A stretch of 64,000 nt of DNA, taken from positions 248,001 through 312,000 of the forward strand of contig LATX02000189.1 of the NCBI GenBank assembly GCA_001466705.2, given 5' to 3'. The position numbers and the translations under genes are program-made. This document shows, in pieces, positions 45,102-55,950 of this stretch (position 1 is the stretch's first letter; each line of letters starts with the position of its first letter). The notes under the pieces are model-generated. The model worked only from the letters and a program-made list of their open reading frames with translations. It ran no database searches and had not been told where the DNA came from. Source of the DNA: Moniliophthora roreri (Eukaryota; Basidiomycota; Agaricomycetes; Agaricales; Marasmiaceae).

Positions 45102-46824
45102 ATGCTAATAATTCTATGCGACAAATGTCATGCCGCTATTCAATGTAATACTTCGACAACCATTTACACCCTGCGCTCAGACTACGTCCCGTCCGATTCG
45201 GAAATCGCCCAAATTCGGACATCAATTGAGGAGGATGAAGACACCTTAAAGCGATGTCAGGCAGAAATAAATCGTTTGAGGGAAGTGGTGGAGACGTTGA
45301 AGGAGAAGATCCGTATCGAGAAACGAATACAGCAACAGCGGGCATCGATCCATCCAATTAGGCGGGTTCCGATGGAGCTGCTCGAAATCATCTTTTCATA
45401 CGTCTGCCTCGAAGGACCTCAACCTTCGCTCGACGTTCAAGGCCGGGAATGGATTCCTCTGCACGTTCCTCCGTTACTTTTATCCCACACATCATCTCAC
45501 TGGCGGACTGTGAGCACCCACTGTCCAAGACTGGTCTACCATCAGACTGTCTGTGGATGGACATAAACATGATATTCGACCACTCCTCAAACTATATCTC
45601 AGCAACTCGGCTGGATATCCCTTGAAGATCGAGGTCAAAGCGTTACGAAGATGCGATGGTCCGGAGGAAGCATTGGAGTCGATGGGTGAACACGGTGTCG
45701 ACGCTTTCCGTCTGGTTTTCACGGATATGGCAGCACAATGCGCTGTATTGGAATTCATGTCATGGTATTTTTTCCACAGCGCCAGTATTGGGCACCTCTC
45801 CCCTATATTCACGCGACTGCGATATCCCCAACTGCACACTGTCCGTCCGGAAACACCAGAAGACGAAGACGCGACCGAACTACCCGCAAATATGGTTTCC
45901 GAGGCTGTCACCTGGTTCTGGGATGCTATATGCCTGAGAGCACCCAATTTGACGCACCTATACGCCGAAAGGATGTTGGTAGCACATGCTGACCCTCTTC
46001 CGTATCCCCGGCTCAAATCTTTGTTGTTTGCTGAAGTGAATGACATCGCCCGCCTCCTTCACGTCCTCGAGAATAGCTCCAACCTGGAATCATTGGAAGT
46101 ATGGTGTTTTCAGCTTGATGGCGATCTGGAACCCCATACAATGCTCTCGCTCTCACATTTACAAACCCTCAACCTGTCATTGGAGGAGGATGAATCGCTC
46201 AGCAGCCTCTCGAGACTGGTCGACACTCATCATGCCAGCCTTGAACTCGCTCTTAATCAAAGCAGTCGACAGCGAACCGGGTGGTTTCCCGCCTTCATGC
46301 TCAGCCATTCCATATCATCATTGCAAGAACTTCGACTGGACGCGGTGTACAGACCTCTCCTTGAATCGTCATTATCCAGCCTTGTACGGGCCCTGCCCAA
46401 TCTGACGTTATTGGATGTTGGTTTTCGAGCTCTGGAGAGTCCAAGTGGCGCAGGGTCACCCTCTCTCAAGGATCTTTTCTCCAAATTAACTGTCAGGGGT
46501 CCCATCACGGGAGCCTCATTTGCTCCAAAGCTCACCACGCTCCTACTTCACGAAAATTGTTCCCGAATGAACATCGATATCGTACAGGATTATTTGACGT
46601 TAGCAGAGTCGAGGAGTCGAGACAACCTTATGGTTATGAGAGTGCAGGGCGTAGTATCGTTGTCTCGAATTCAGGTCACCTATAGTTATGGAGTGGAGCT
46701 CACTGGTGCAATGTTCTTGCCTCCAGACCATGACATTTCACATGATCCTATTGCTGCGAGTAGAGTGAAATCTCTCCGCAATGGGGGTACGATTTGTGTC
46801 TTCAAGGAAGATCGGAGAAGGTAA
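45102..46824 (+). pseudogene. F-box protein gene with one frameshift
   Basis: The N-terminus has 'CDKCHAAIQC', a coiled-coil segment 'EDEDTLKRCQAEINRLREVV', then the F-box 'IHPIRRVPMELLEIIFSYVC' and 'LLLSHTSSHWRTVSTHCPRL', the usual basidiomycete form. The expected next words 'WSTI' appear in the +1 frame, and that frame stays open for over 420 codons of leucine-rich repeats to 46824. The shift lies at about 45522-45527 and no intron can explain it. Except for this the gene looks complete, so either it broke recently or the assembly has a one- or two-base error. The family serves SCF ubiquitin ligases. Confidence 0.7.
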
Positions 46825-46906
46825 TCACATCTGGGGTACACTGTCAACGACGCAATCTTCATTCTAAAGGGTTATTTACCTATAGATCTCTAGATCTAGC
46901 ATTATT

Positions 46907-48640
46907 TTACTGGACTCGATAAAATATTTTCACTACACGTACATACATACTACAAAATGGACCCCATACAGATAAATGGTACACACGGTCTGGAGTATAA
47001 TTACTGCTAGTAGTGATCAGTCTGATTCGATGTGATGTACATTCCATACCATCCTCTGCGAGATCTCTGCATCTCCTGTTAATCAAAGGGTCGCCTACAC
47101 AAATATTATCTTCAGCCACCTCGTTAGGAAACGTGTACTCAAGAGATGTGTTTGTCAACCTTGCGATTCTGGCAATCTCTGTTCTCCTCGATTCTACCGT
47201 TTCTACGAATGAGATGAAGGAGGCATTCCGACGCGCCACCAAATTCCGCATCCGCATGGACGGTGACTTCGAAACATCTGAGATCAAGAAGGGTTTGCAG
47301 AATGTCCGTGTACGATATTTTTGGCAGGTGAATAAATCCTGTGTTCAATGCGAAGTCTTGAAGCGGAGAAGTCGAATAGTGAAGCGATGACGCAGGAAAT
47401 TGAGGACTTACCTCCCGCGCAGCTCGGTATCCGCTATAAGGCGTTCCAGTCCAGGCATTACGACCGAACTGAAAAGCGGGGAGAAGTGGGTAAGCCAGTA
47501 TGCTGTAAAGATGAACACACTCTGGGTCCATTTGCTAGTAGTGCAAACTCAAACCATCCGGCCAAACGTCTAATAGATCCGAAAACCTGTCATTTAGACT
47601 TAGCCAAACAGTGGTAAGGACATGATTGGTGATTGACTGGTTGATGTGAATCTCGGTGAGCCGATGATAGGGGACATCTGGGGAGCGGAAATGAAGCAAT
47701 ACAAATTCTAGTAAGGTTTGGAGTTCTGTTGACAGCCTGCCAAAACCAAGAAAAGGTCGGTGTTAATTGCTCCGTCCGAGTAGATGTACCCCCTGAAAGA
47801 GCGAAGATGAGGGAAAGAGAGGCTGGGGCACATATCTTGACTGACAATTTCTATGGTCGAGTGCAAGATCCAGCTCTTCACATCTGTGTATTGCCCCCAT
47901 AACCATCCAAAGGGCACCAATACACTCTCTGCTCAGAGGAAATGCACCAGATTGAATTTATGACTGTATTAGGACAAAACTGGAACTTCTGGCATGTTTC
48001 AGTGGGTTGTCGCCTGCACTTCGGAGGTGTGTGTTGATGAGATGTCGACAGTCGCTCTGGATAGCCAGCATCCCATAGTTGAACAGATAGACGAGATACG
48101 CCAACTGGCCGAGGCTAAACCACCTTGGTCCTAAAACAGGCTCCATCACGGCTGAAAGAGTATATACAGCGACGGCTTGGTGAAAGTATGGTCGCGTACG
48201 AGTTTTCCTGTATTGCATACGTCGCATAAAGTGCTGCTGTGCACATCGAAAGTAGGATACCGGTGAGGTTGGTTACGAAGCGTCGTCCCTCCCAAATTTA
48301 GCCTACCCCTCCTTTTCCTTGGCCTTCTCATCTTTGCCAATAGTGGATCTAATTCGTAGAAGAGTTCCCCTAACACCTTCTCTGCTCAGAAACAAAAGCA
48401 TCCCCAACATGAGACTTTCGAGTTATATTGCTGCGACTCCATAGGTCTTGAGCGATGTGAGGCGAAATAGAGCTTGATTGAGCATGAATGTACTGTAAGT
48501 ATTCGAGGCGTGAGCTGAAGACAGTGAGGTCAGAAAAGGTGAAGTGGTGGTTGATGGTATGGGCAGAGCGTTCTATTCCGGCACGCAGTACATAAAGCGG
48601 CCTTGCATTCTCGTTACAGGGAAATGCTGCTGTATGCATT
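46907..48640 (-). pseudogene. Decayed F-box/LRR gene
   Basis: Minus-strand pieces in changing frames read like one of the basidiomycete F-box proteins: 'FPHLRSFRGYIYSDGAINTD' near 47850, 'SLHYSTSPLQDFALNTG' near 47390, and a C-terminal 'FVETVESRRTEIARIARLTN' near 47200 ending at 46907. The upstream part (47950-48640) has further short open stretches. No F-box is readable. Stops and shifts break it several times. The assignment is by style of sequence, so it is weak. Confidence 0.4.
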
Positions 48641-48720
48641 CAAGTTCGTGCATATACATACATGACTTAAGAGAGATACACAAAAGGCAAGATAAAATAC
48701 TCGTGGAAAAGAATACATGT

Positions 48721-50381
48721 TCATTCACTAAATTCACTACTGCCCCCTCCCAGCACATACACACAATGCTCTGTATTCCTACCCCATCCCAAATTTTTCA
48801 CGGCAACCCGAAACTGACGATTGGAAAGAAGGAAAGATGTCGTTCGTGATTGAACATCTTCAACTGCTAGCACAATTTCGTTCGTCATACGAGTGATGAA
48901 GGAAACGCGACCCGTTCCACATCTGGCGCGGCGGTACGAGTTTGGGGTCGCTGGACGCAACATAATGAATTCCATGGAAGGAATTTCGGTTAAACGATTT
49001 ATTAAGTTTGCCTATGATTCGCGTTAGTTATAGTATGCACAAAAAGTAATTGAATACTTACTACGACGTCAAGGTCCCAATTCTTTGGCTGAACATCATC
49101 AGCCTTCAGACTGACTGATAAGCTGACCAATCTCTTGCAACAACCAAAGACGTGCACATCGTCCAGCCCAATCGCCCATACCCCTTCATAATGTGGAAGA
49201 ACCTCCAACTTACGGAGCGACTCCGAGTGTCTAGGTAAAGTGTCTTGGTAGAATCGCCGGGCAAGGTCATCGGAATCTTTTCGTTCTTCGTCCGGGTAGA
49301 GAATCGATAATTCTTCCAAACCAGAGAATGACTCGAGGTAAGCAAGGAGTTCGCTGCTCCTCGCAGGTTCTACCGTGAGATGGCGAAGTGAAATACCTGC
49401 TAACTGCAGCGATTTCCATAGAATATGATGATTTTTCGCTTTGTCATCTAGGAGACAGAGTGTGTGAAGAGACCGGAAATGACATATCATCTTCAGAGTG
49501 GGTTGGACGTTCCATCCGCGCAGATGAAGGGATTCTAAGCGTAACGTATTAACAGGGAGCTGCTCGATCAGGGATTGGAAGCTATGCGGAGATGAATACT
49601 TGTCGAGCTTCAGTTCGACAAGGTTAGGATTGTGCAGCAAGAGTGTCGAGAGGGCGGACTCAAGGTTTTCAAAGTCGCTGAAGCAACCCTTCACGGAAAG
49701 TCGTTTGAGCGTCCCTTGACGGAGCTTATGGAAAGAAAGCACTGGCGTTGCGTTTGTTGCACTCGTATCCACTTCGAATTGGGCCAGCAGAGGCAGCGAA
49801 GCCAGGGACTCCATGACAACATCCTGTGTCCAGAACTGATCCTTCTCATTGATTGTCCACCTGGTGACACGTCAGCTTGCGGTGAAATCAATGCGGACGA
49901 CCACTCACTGGACAGATACCAATCTCTTTAATGCACACAAAGCTCCTGGAAGAATATCTGGCAATCGCTCAAGCGCCTCCTTCACCTTTGGGGTATCTAA
50001 AGGTTCAGGTGGGACTGTTTTCCATTCTCCGTCGGCGAAAGTGGTGTAACGCCGTGGCGGATGGAATTCTTTTTGAGGAGAGAGCGATATGATTCTCAAC
50101 TGTCTTATTCTAGTCGACGCCGAGCATCCGTCCTTCAAATCATGAAGCATGGCCATGACATCGTGTAGGGTATCTCTATTGAGATGCACCACCGCTGGCC
50201 GTGTGTCCCACAGTACTTGTTCGACTGCTTCGTTGAGGGTCCTGTTAACGAGACGAAGGCTCTTGAGGTCCCTGTGATCGTCGGTCTGGAGAGGTGTTCA
50301 GCTAAGCACTCGCTGGTAAGTAGGTCATGCACCCACCTGTAACGCAACTTCCTGGATAAGTTCAGTCGCTAGCTTGTCCAT
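48721..50381 (-). CDS. F-box-like/LRR-like protein, paralogue B
   Basis: Closest relative of copy A, with the same four exons. The start at 50381 opens on the minus strand with the same first helix as A. Exon 2 has 'VKEALERLPDILPGALCALK', exon 3 (open from 49814 to about 49062) has 'NLVELKLDKYSSPHSFQSLI' and 'TPVLSFHKLRQGTLKRLSVK', and exon 4 ends 'YVLGGGSSEFSE' at 48721. Differences from A are scattered substitutions and small in-frame indels, many in the LRR part. Its upstream flank is interrupted by the 1053 bp TIR element at 50485, only about 100 bp from the start codon, which may change its expression. Confidence 0.75.
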
Positions 50382-50484
50382 CGCTGTATGATTTTGTGAT
50401 GGTGGGCGAGAGTTGATGATTGCAGTGGTTCTATTCTTGTTCTTGATCGTAGTTCATGCTTTAATTGAATTGGATGTTCTGATA

Positions 50485-50538
50485 CAGCGGTTTGCGAAAT
50501 CCTTGCGACACGCATCAAAAGCGTCGGAACAAATAAAA
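50485..50538 (+). repeat. Left TIR of the 1053 bp element
   Basis: Matches the reverse complement of 51484-51537 at 52 of 54 positions. Confidence 0.85.
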
Positions 50539-51483
50539 TAATTCCCAAAAAATCATGGAAATTCACCTGCAGACCGTAAACACCTCTATAGCCTCCTGAA
50601 AATACATAGAATCCTTGAAAATAAGATAGACCGTGTGCAGAAAGAACTTGGCTCGGAAAACCAGACATTTCGGACTAGAGGAGGGCAAGTTTTGGAGTGG
50701 TACGTCTTTCGTCACTTCACCTCCTACCCTCGACCTAAAATGCCATTCTAACTAGCCTCATTGATCTCTATGTGTTCTTGGACTATCTTTCAAGCTTACA
50801 GAATGAGATTGAGGGTATTCCAGCAGCCCTATAGGGATGATTATGGATTCTGGGATCCTGGAGTAGGAGGACGTATCAAAACCTTCGCTTGGTGTTCATT
50901 CAGGAGCTTTATTTAGGAGGCATTCTGGCAGTGTTCATTTGACTTTGATGAAAAGGTGCGTATCGGGCCTTCCTAAGTCTTTAACAAATCTTTCTAACGT
51001 CCTCTGGCTTCCTAGTTCCACACAGTTCGCAACTACAAATGGGCCCCCCAATAAACACATCGTACTCTCATCTCGTCCTACACACAAACTCCCCCCCTCC
51101 CACGACTCTCGGGAGCTCTTATAACACAGTAATCAGGAAAAATTGTTCGGAAACTCGTGTAAACCCAACCCTTCTCCTCCCAACAACCTCTATTTAACAT
51201 TTACCTCAAGGAATTCTGTATCAATTATCACATACAACAATGTTATTTCCTTTCGTGAGCATGCCATAGCCCGAGAATGCACGGAAAGACAGCAAGAGAG
51301 CATGCTTCGCTAGGCGACAGCTAGTGCGAGTTTCGACACTTTGATGGCCCCATATTGATTCTTCAGGCTCAAAGACAGGTCTAAGGTATCTCAAAGGTAT
51401 ATAAAGAAGTAAAATAAGTCTTATCTAGGCCAATAGAAGGCTAGTATACGTAGTTCATGATTTTTTGGATTCTTTAGAACCAT

Positions 51484-51537
51484 TTTTATTTGTTCCGGCA
51501 CTTTTGATGCGTGTCGCAAGGATTTCGCAAACCGCTG
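51484..51537 (-). repeat. Right TIR of the 1053 bp element
   Basis: Matches the left TIR except for two transitions near the inner side; it is followed directly by TA at 51538. Confidence 0.85.
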
Positions 51538-51589
51538 TAAGGAAACTCAGTACGCGCCCATTGTACAGAAAAGTGTAGCAGGCTCACCT

Positions 51590-51710
51590 CCTTCATCGTC
51601 GAGCAATAACTCGTAAATATCCCGGACCTGCACAGCGCCCGTCCGCTGCAGGGGGAGCAGCACTTTTTCTGCACTTCTTTTGAAGTACGTCGCCTTGCCT
51701 ATGGTGGGTG
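51590..51710 (-). pseudogene. Short exon-like fragment upstream of copy B
   Basis: The minus strand reads 'GKATYFKRSAEKVLLPLQ' and 'VQVRDIYELLLDDEG' before a GTGAGC donor. A more decayed match lies upstream of copy A (about 36800-36900). It is a leftover exon of an unidentified gene carried in the duplication. Confidence 0.4.
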
Positions 51711-52099
51711 AGGTGGGGAGAGAGTAAATATAAACCGCGGCAACTCGAGGCAGCAGTTCTCACACTGTTATTCTCCAGTTCTCAAAGAGACCTCGAATAG
51801 AAGTCGGGGTCCAGTCCAGCAGGCTGTACGCATCGTGTGCAATTGACCTGGTACCAGGTGACGGTGACGAGACAGTGACTGACAGTGATTAGAACCCCCT
51901 GGCCCGGTGGGTTTGTCTCTAGCCTGAGCTTGTCTCTCGGAGCCTCCACATCCATTCTTCATCAAGCATATTTTATCCTCACTTTTTCAGTACCGTTATG
52001 ATCATCCGCTTACGGACAAGAACCTGACGAGTATGCTTGAGCTCGACAGCGGACAGCTGCCCGAGTCAATGGCGCCATTCGGTCGGTGCGAAAGACTGT
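51711..52099. other. Intergenic / possible promoter
   Basis: A TATA-like 'AAATATAAACC' lies near 51724. No gene is recognised; the upstream boundary of the next coding stretch is uncertain. Confidence 0.3.
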
Positions 52100-53513
52100 T
52101 GCATTACCATACATACAACGAGGCGGCCTTCAAATTATTGATCCTCATGTTGCTATCTTTTGGGACTTCGACCTTTACGTGCGTTATTCATGGGCTGTTT
52201 CGACATTTACTGTTGTTTCTGGTGTGTGAAACCTTCAATCACAGAGGGATTCCTCTCTGACACATTGGCGTATCAGTGCAGGCCCATTAGAGGATGCTCG
52301 AGAGGGCTGGATGGCTTTTTTGCGCTCTCCGTCATGGCCTCCAAAAGAGGGTGAATGGAATCCCCCAGGCTATCCGATTCCGACCAAGTCAATTGACGAA
52401 ATTGTGACGATCACTGCTGAAGACGGAAGGGTTTGGGATGATTGGGTAGTGGTTGCACCAATATGGCCAGAAGACTGGGTTTCTCCTCCTGCGTAGACCG
52501 TGGCGATTACAGAATGACCAACACAAAACTAATACACTTTGCTAGATCAAATTGTGACAGTTATGGAGGAATCGAAATCGACGAAACAAGAGACTGGAAT
52601 CCTGAAAACACCAACTACTTTGGCATACACCGGTTATGCCTTTCATTCTTGACCAGGCGTCTCGCTATTACTCCCCAAGCATTCTGGGAGTCGGTGTACA
52701 AACCCCCATCAAGTACTGAGGTATACTTTGGTCAGGACGACCAAGGATTACTCCGCGGTATCGACTACTTCGACATGGATGGACGACCCGACCAGTTTTT
52801 CGGTTATGCTATCTTGCATAAAGATTCAGAGTGCTGGCACGATCCTCAGTCAATGGATGATACTTCATGGATCCTTGCACGCCCCAGCCTACTTCCCACA
52901 CCACATCTGCTTGGACCCAGTCAGATTCCTCGCTCTGAAACTGCTTTGCCCTCTCAGTCATGCATGTTATTCGGAGTTCCAGAGCTGTTCGATATGATCC
53001 TGGACGAAATTCTCTTGTGCCCAGGATCTACCGCTGCCGACGAGCTTATGTTGGACGATGAGGTTTTTGATCCACCGAGTGCGTTGGTTGCCGCGAGCAC
53101 ACTCCTTTCTCTGTCCCAAGTCAATCGATGGTTCTACCACGCGTTGAAACGCCAGCGACAAGGCGCATTCCTTCGAGCAGCTCACAATTTTGGTTGGATG
53201 CTACCCTGTACACCTGCGGACTGGCTCGAATGGCCAGAGGAGCTATCTCCTCTCTCTCTTGCTTTAACACAGGACTACGACTGGCATGCATATCTAATGA
53301 CATGTCTCCGCAAGGACGATGTGCATATTCGGAATCGGTACAGGCTGCACAAGGATGACACTGCATTTTACACGCCTCTACGCTTATGCTTACTATGACG
53401 AAGAGGACTTCACGAATTCAGGTTTCGGTCGGTTGGGGTTGAAATCTGCTTTGGAAAAACCTGAACCGGAAGCATGGGAGGTACCCGCATGTGAGGAAAC
53501 ACCCTGACAGTCG
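52100..53513 (+). pseudogene. F-box-like gene, probably disrupted
   Basis: Coding sequence continues in changing frames. First comes 'VALPYIQRGGLQIIDPHVA' through 'YVRYSWAVSTFTVV', then after a gap of only about 20 bp 'HWRISAGPLEDAREGWMAF' to 'VVVAPIWPEDW'. A long frame (52442-53398) has 'FGIHRLCLSFLTRRLAITPQ' and the F-box-like 'LFGVPELFDMILDEILL' with 'LSLSQVNRWFYHALKRQRQG'. The C-terminus 'FGRLGLKSALEKPEPEAW' is in the next frame after 53390. The gap is too short for a normal intron and two frame changes lack splice sites, so I read a decaying gene. The central frame might still make a 318-residue protein. Confidence 0.55.
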
Positions 53514-53577
53514 TGTTGCTCCTCTTATTTACTTGTATGTTGAAAATAGTGTCTACTAGCCTAACTCTACCGATCGT

Positions 53578-55266
53578 TCATCCGGTAGACTCGCTGCATC
53601 CTCCAAAGACATACATGCAATAATCCTTTTTACCAACCCCCCAGAACTTCACAGCGACGCGGAAGCAGTGATTGAAAACAGGAAGAGACAATTTTTGCGA
53701 ATGAACGCGCTTAACTGCACGATTAGTTTCATTCTCCATATGTATCCTGAACAAGAGAGAAATCATTTTTCGTCTACTTAGCTGTGCCCTGTCGCCCACG
53801 GTTTCTAATTCAACATAGGCGATAGATGGCATTTGAGATAAACGCGTTATCAAGTGTGTCTACAAGTCGAATCAGTTTCGATATACAGAAAGGCATTTGG
53901 ACAGACACTCACCACAACGTCAAGATCGCAGTCATCCGGCTGGATATCGTCAGGCTTCAGTGCCACTGTGAGGGTGCACAACTTGTCGCAACGATCAAAA
54001 ACATCGACGTTGTCTAACCCAATAACCCAAGATCCGTCGTGAGGCGGAACGACTGCGAGTTTGCGAAGCGATTCCGAGTGTTTTGGCAAAGTATCTTGAT
54101 AGAATCGCCGGCCAAGATTATCGGAATCTTCTTCGTCTAGATCCGGGTGAAGAATTGACAATTCTTTCAAACCAGAGAATGATTCGAGGTAATCAAGGAG
54201 ATCGCTACTCGCTGGTTCAACTGTGAGACAACGAAGTGAGATACCTGCTGACTGCATGGATTTCCAGATATCATATGGGTATCCGTCATTCAGGAGGCAG
54301 AGGGTGTGAAGTGACCGGAAATGAGATATCACCTTTGGGGTGGATTTGACTATCCATCCGTACAGGTGAAGTGATTTTAAGCCTAATGCGTCGATAGGAA
54401 TCTGCTCGATGAGCGATTGAAAGTCGCGCATCCCCCAATACCTTTCGAGCCTTAGCTCGATGATATTGGGATTGTGCAGAAGGACTGTCGAGAAGGCGGA
54501 TTCAGGGGTATAGGTATGTTCTTGGGTTTCAACGAGACAACCACCCTTTACGAAGAATCGTGTGAGCGTCCCTTGACGGAACTTGGGAAAGCAGTGCAAG
54601 GACAATGGAACTCCTTCCCGTATACTCGCATCCACTTCAAATCGGGCTAATAGAGGCAACGAGGCCAGCGACTCCATGACAACATCCTGAGCCCAGAGGT
54701 GATCCTTCTCATTGAGTGTCCACCTGGTGACACACGTCAACTTGTGATGTAACATTATGGGCGACTACTCACTGGACAGACACCAGTCCCTTCAATGCAC
54801 ATAAAGCTCCCGGGAGGACCTCTGGCAATCGCTCAAGGGCCTCCTTTACCTCTAGGGTATCTATAGGTTCTGGTGGGTCCGTTTTCCACTCTCCATCGCC
54901 TGTGAAAGTAATACAACGTTGTGGAGGATGGAGTTCTTTTTGAGGAGATAACGATACAATCTTCAACTGCCTTATCCGAGTCGAACCTTCACATCCGCAC
55001 TTCCAATCCTCCAGCATGGACATGCCAGCTTGCAGGTTATCTCTGTTGAGATGTATCACTGCTGGCCGCGTGTCCCACAAAAAGTACCCGACTGTTTCGC
55101 CGAGGGTCTTGTTGACCAAACGAAGGCTTCTGAGGTCCACGTCGTCGTGCAACTACGAAGCAGGACAACGATTAAACTAGATAATCCAAAGATAATCGCC
55201 AAAAGCATCTCGTAGACTTACCTGCATCGCAAGTTCATGGATTAGCTCAACCGCTAACCTGTCCAT
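53578..55266 (-). CDS. F-box-like/LRR-like protein, paralogue C
   Basis: Starts at 55266 with 'MDRLAVELIHELAMQ' before a GTAAGT donor. Exon 2 has 'DLRSLRLVNKTLGETVGYFL' to 'LEVKEALERLPEVLPGALCA'. Exon 3 (54725 to about 53911) has the LRR part, for example 'NIIELRLERYWGMRDFQSLI' and 'LLDYLESFSGLKELSILHPD'. The last exon ends 'YCMYVFGGCSESTG' at 53578. It is clearly more distant from A and B than they are from each other. No internal stop was seen in the exons read. It lies directly downstream of the disrupted F-box gene, tail to tail. Confidence 0.7.
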
Positions 55267-55900
55267 CGCAGAAAGTAGCGGAGAGAAAGACGGTACCGCA
55301 TTTCGACCGCATGCATTAGGCGTGAGCGCTAGTTCCTGAATATAGTGACATGAGGGGTGTGAGTGTCTGTGCCTGCGACTCTGCACCTAGGTGGTGGTCA
55401 TAAAGAGAATCTTGCCGAGACCCTGAGTCGAAGCTCTTTTGCACGCTGTGGTTTGCTCCCATCACCTCCAACGCTCATTTCTGTTCATCAATGCTCAGGT
55501 CTAGGAATATTCGCGTCCAGAAGCGGGACCTTGCAGTGGAATCGTGTTCCCAGTAGTTCAATGTGTCCAACCTTACTTGATAGACCTACTATCACTCTGT
55601 ATCTTGCATATTTACATCCAGTCGATGACTATCAATTCGTCGGTACATGAATAGAGCACATCTAGTCACCGCACCTTCGTCAGTTTCCACTTGAATCGCT
55701 TCCACCACCGTCGAACACTGGTCGAGTCCACAGATCGGCCTTCATATCGACCATTCCTCGACCATTCACACTTCCCGTTTCAGCCCGAGTCTCTATTCTT
55801 ATCCTATATCACATATCTCCGCGGTCTATGATATCGAGTCTGGACTGGTACCCAAGGCCTTCGCACCGACGTCATGCATTGCAAGGAAATAGATTCCACA
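55267..55900. other. Divergent promoter region, copy C and malic enzyme
   Basis: No gene recognised. The right end holds the malic enzyme promoter. Confidence 0.4.
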
Positions 55901-55909
55901 TATATAAAA
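55901..55909 (+). promoter_or_regulatory. TATA box of malic enzyme gene
   Basis: 'TATATAAAA' about 45 bp before the ATG at 55951. Confidence 0.45.
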
Positions 55910-55950
55910 AGACACAATTTCCTTCTCTTTCCCTCCTCAACAAACATACC

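Larger units (their letters stand above)
50485..51537. mobile_element. Non-autonomous TIR transposon, 1053 bp, TA target site
   Basis: The ends are inverted repeats starting CAGCGGTTTGCGAAATCC; 54 bp match with two differences, and weaker similarity continues inward. TA flanks both ends. The same flank upstream of copy A (near 36752, 'GTTCTGATAAGGAAACTC') lacks the element and has a single TA, so it is an empty site. No transposase-like frame is visible inside. TA duplication and CAG ends fit the Tc1/mariner group, but this is inference. Confidence 0.85.

Noticed and set aside
50939..51124. Transposase inside the TIR element
   Set aside because: The frame is short, low in complexity and has no DDE-like motif; the element appears non-autonomous.
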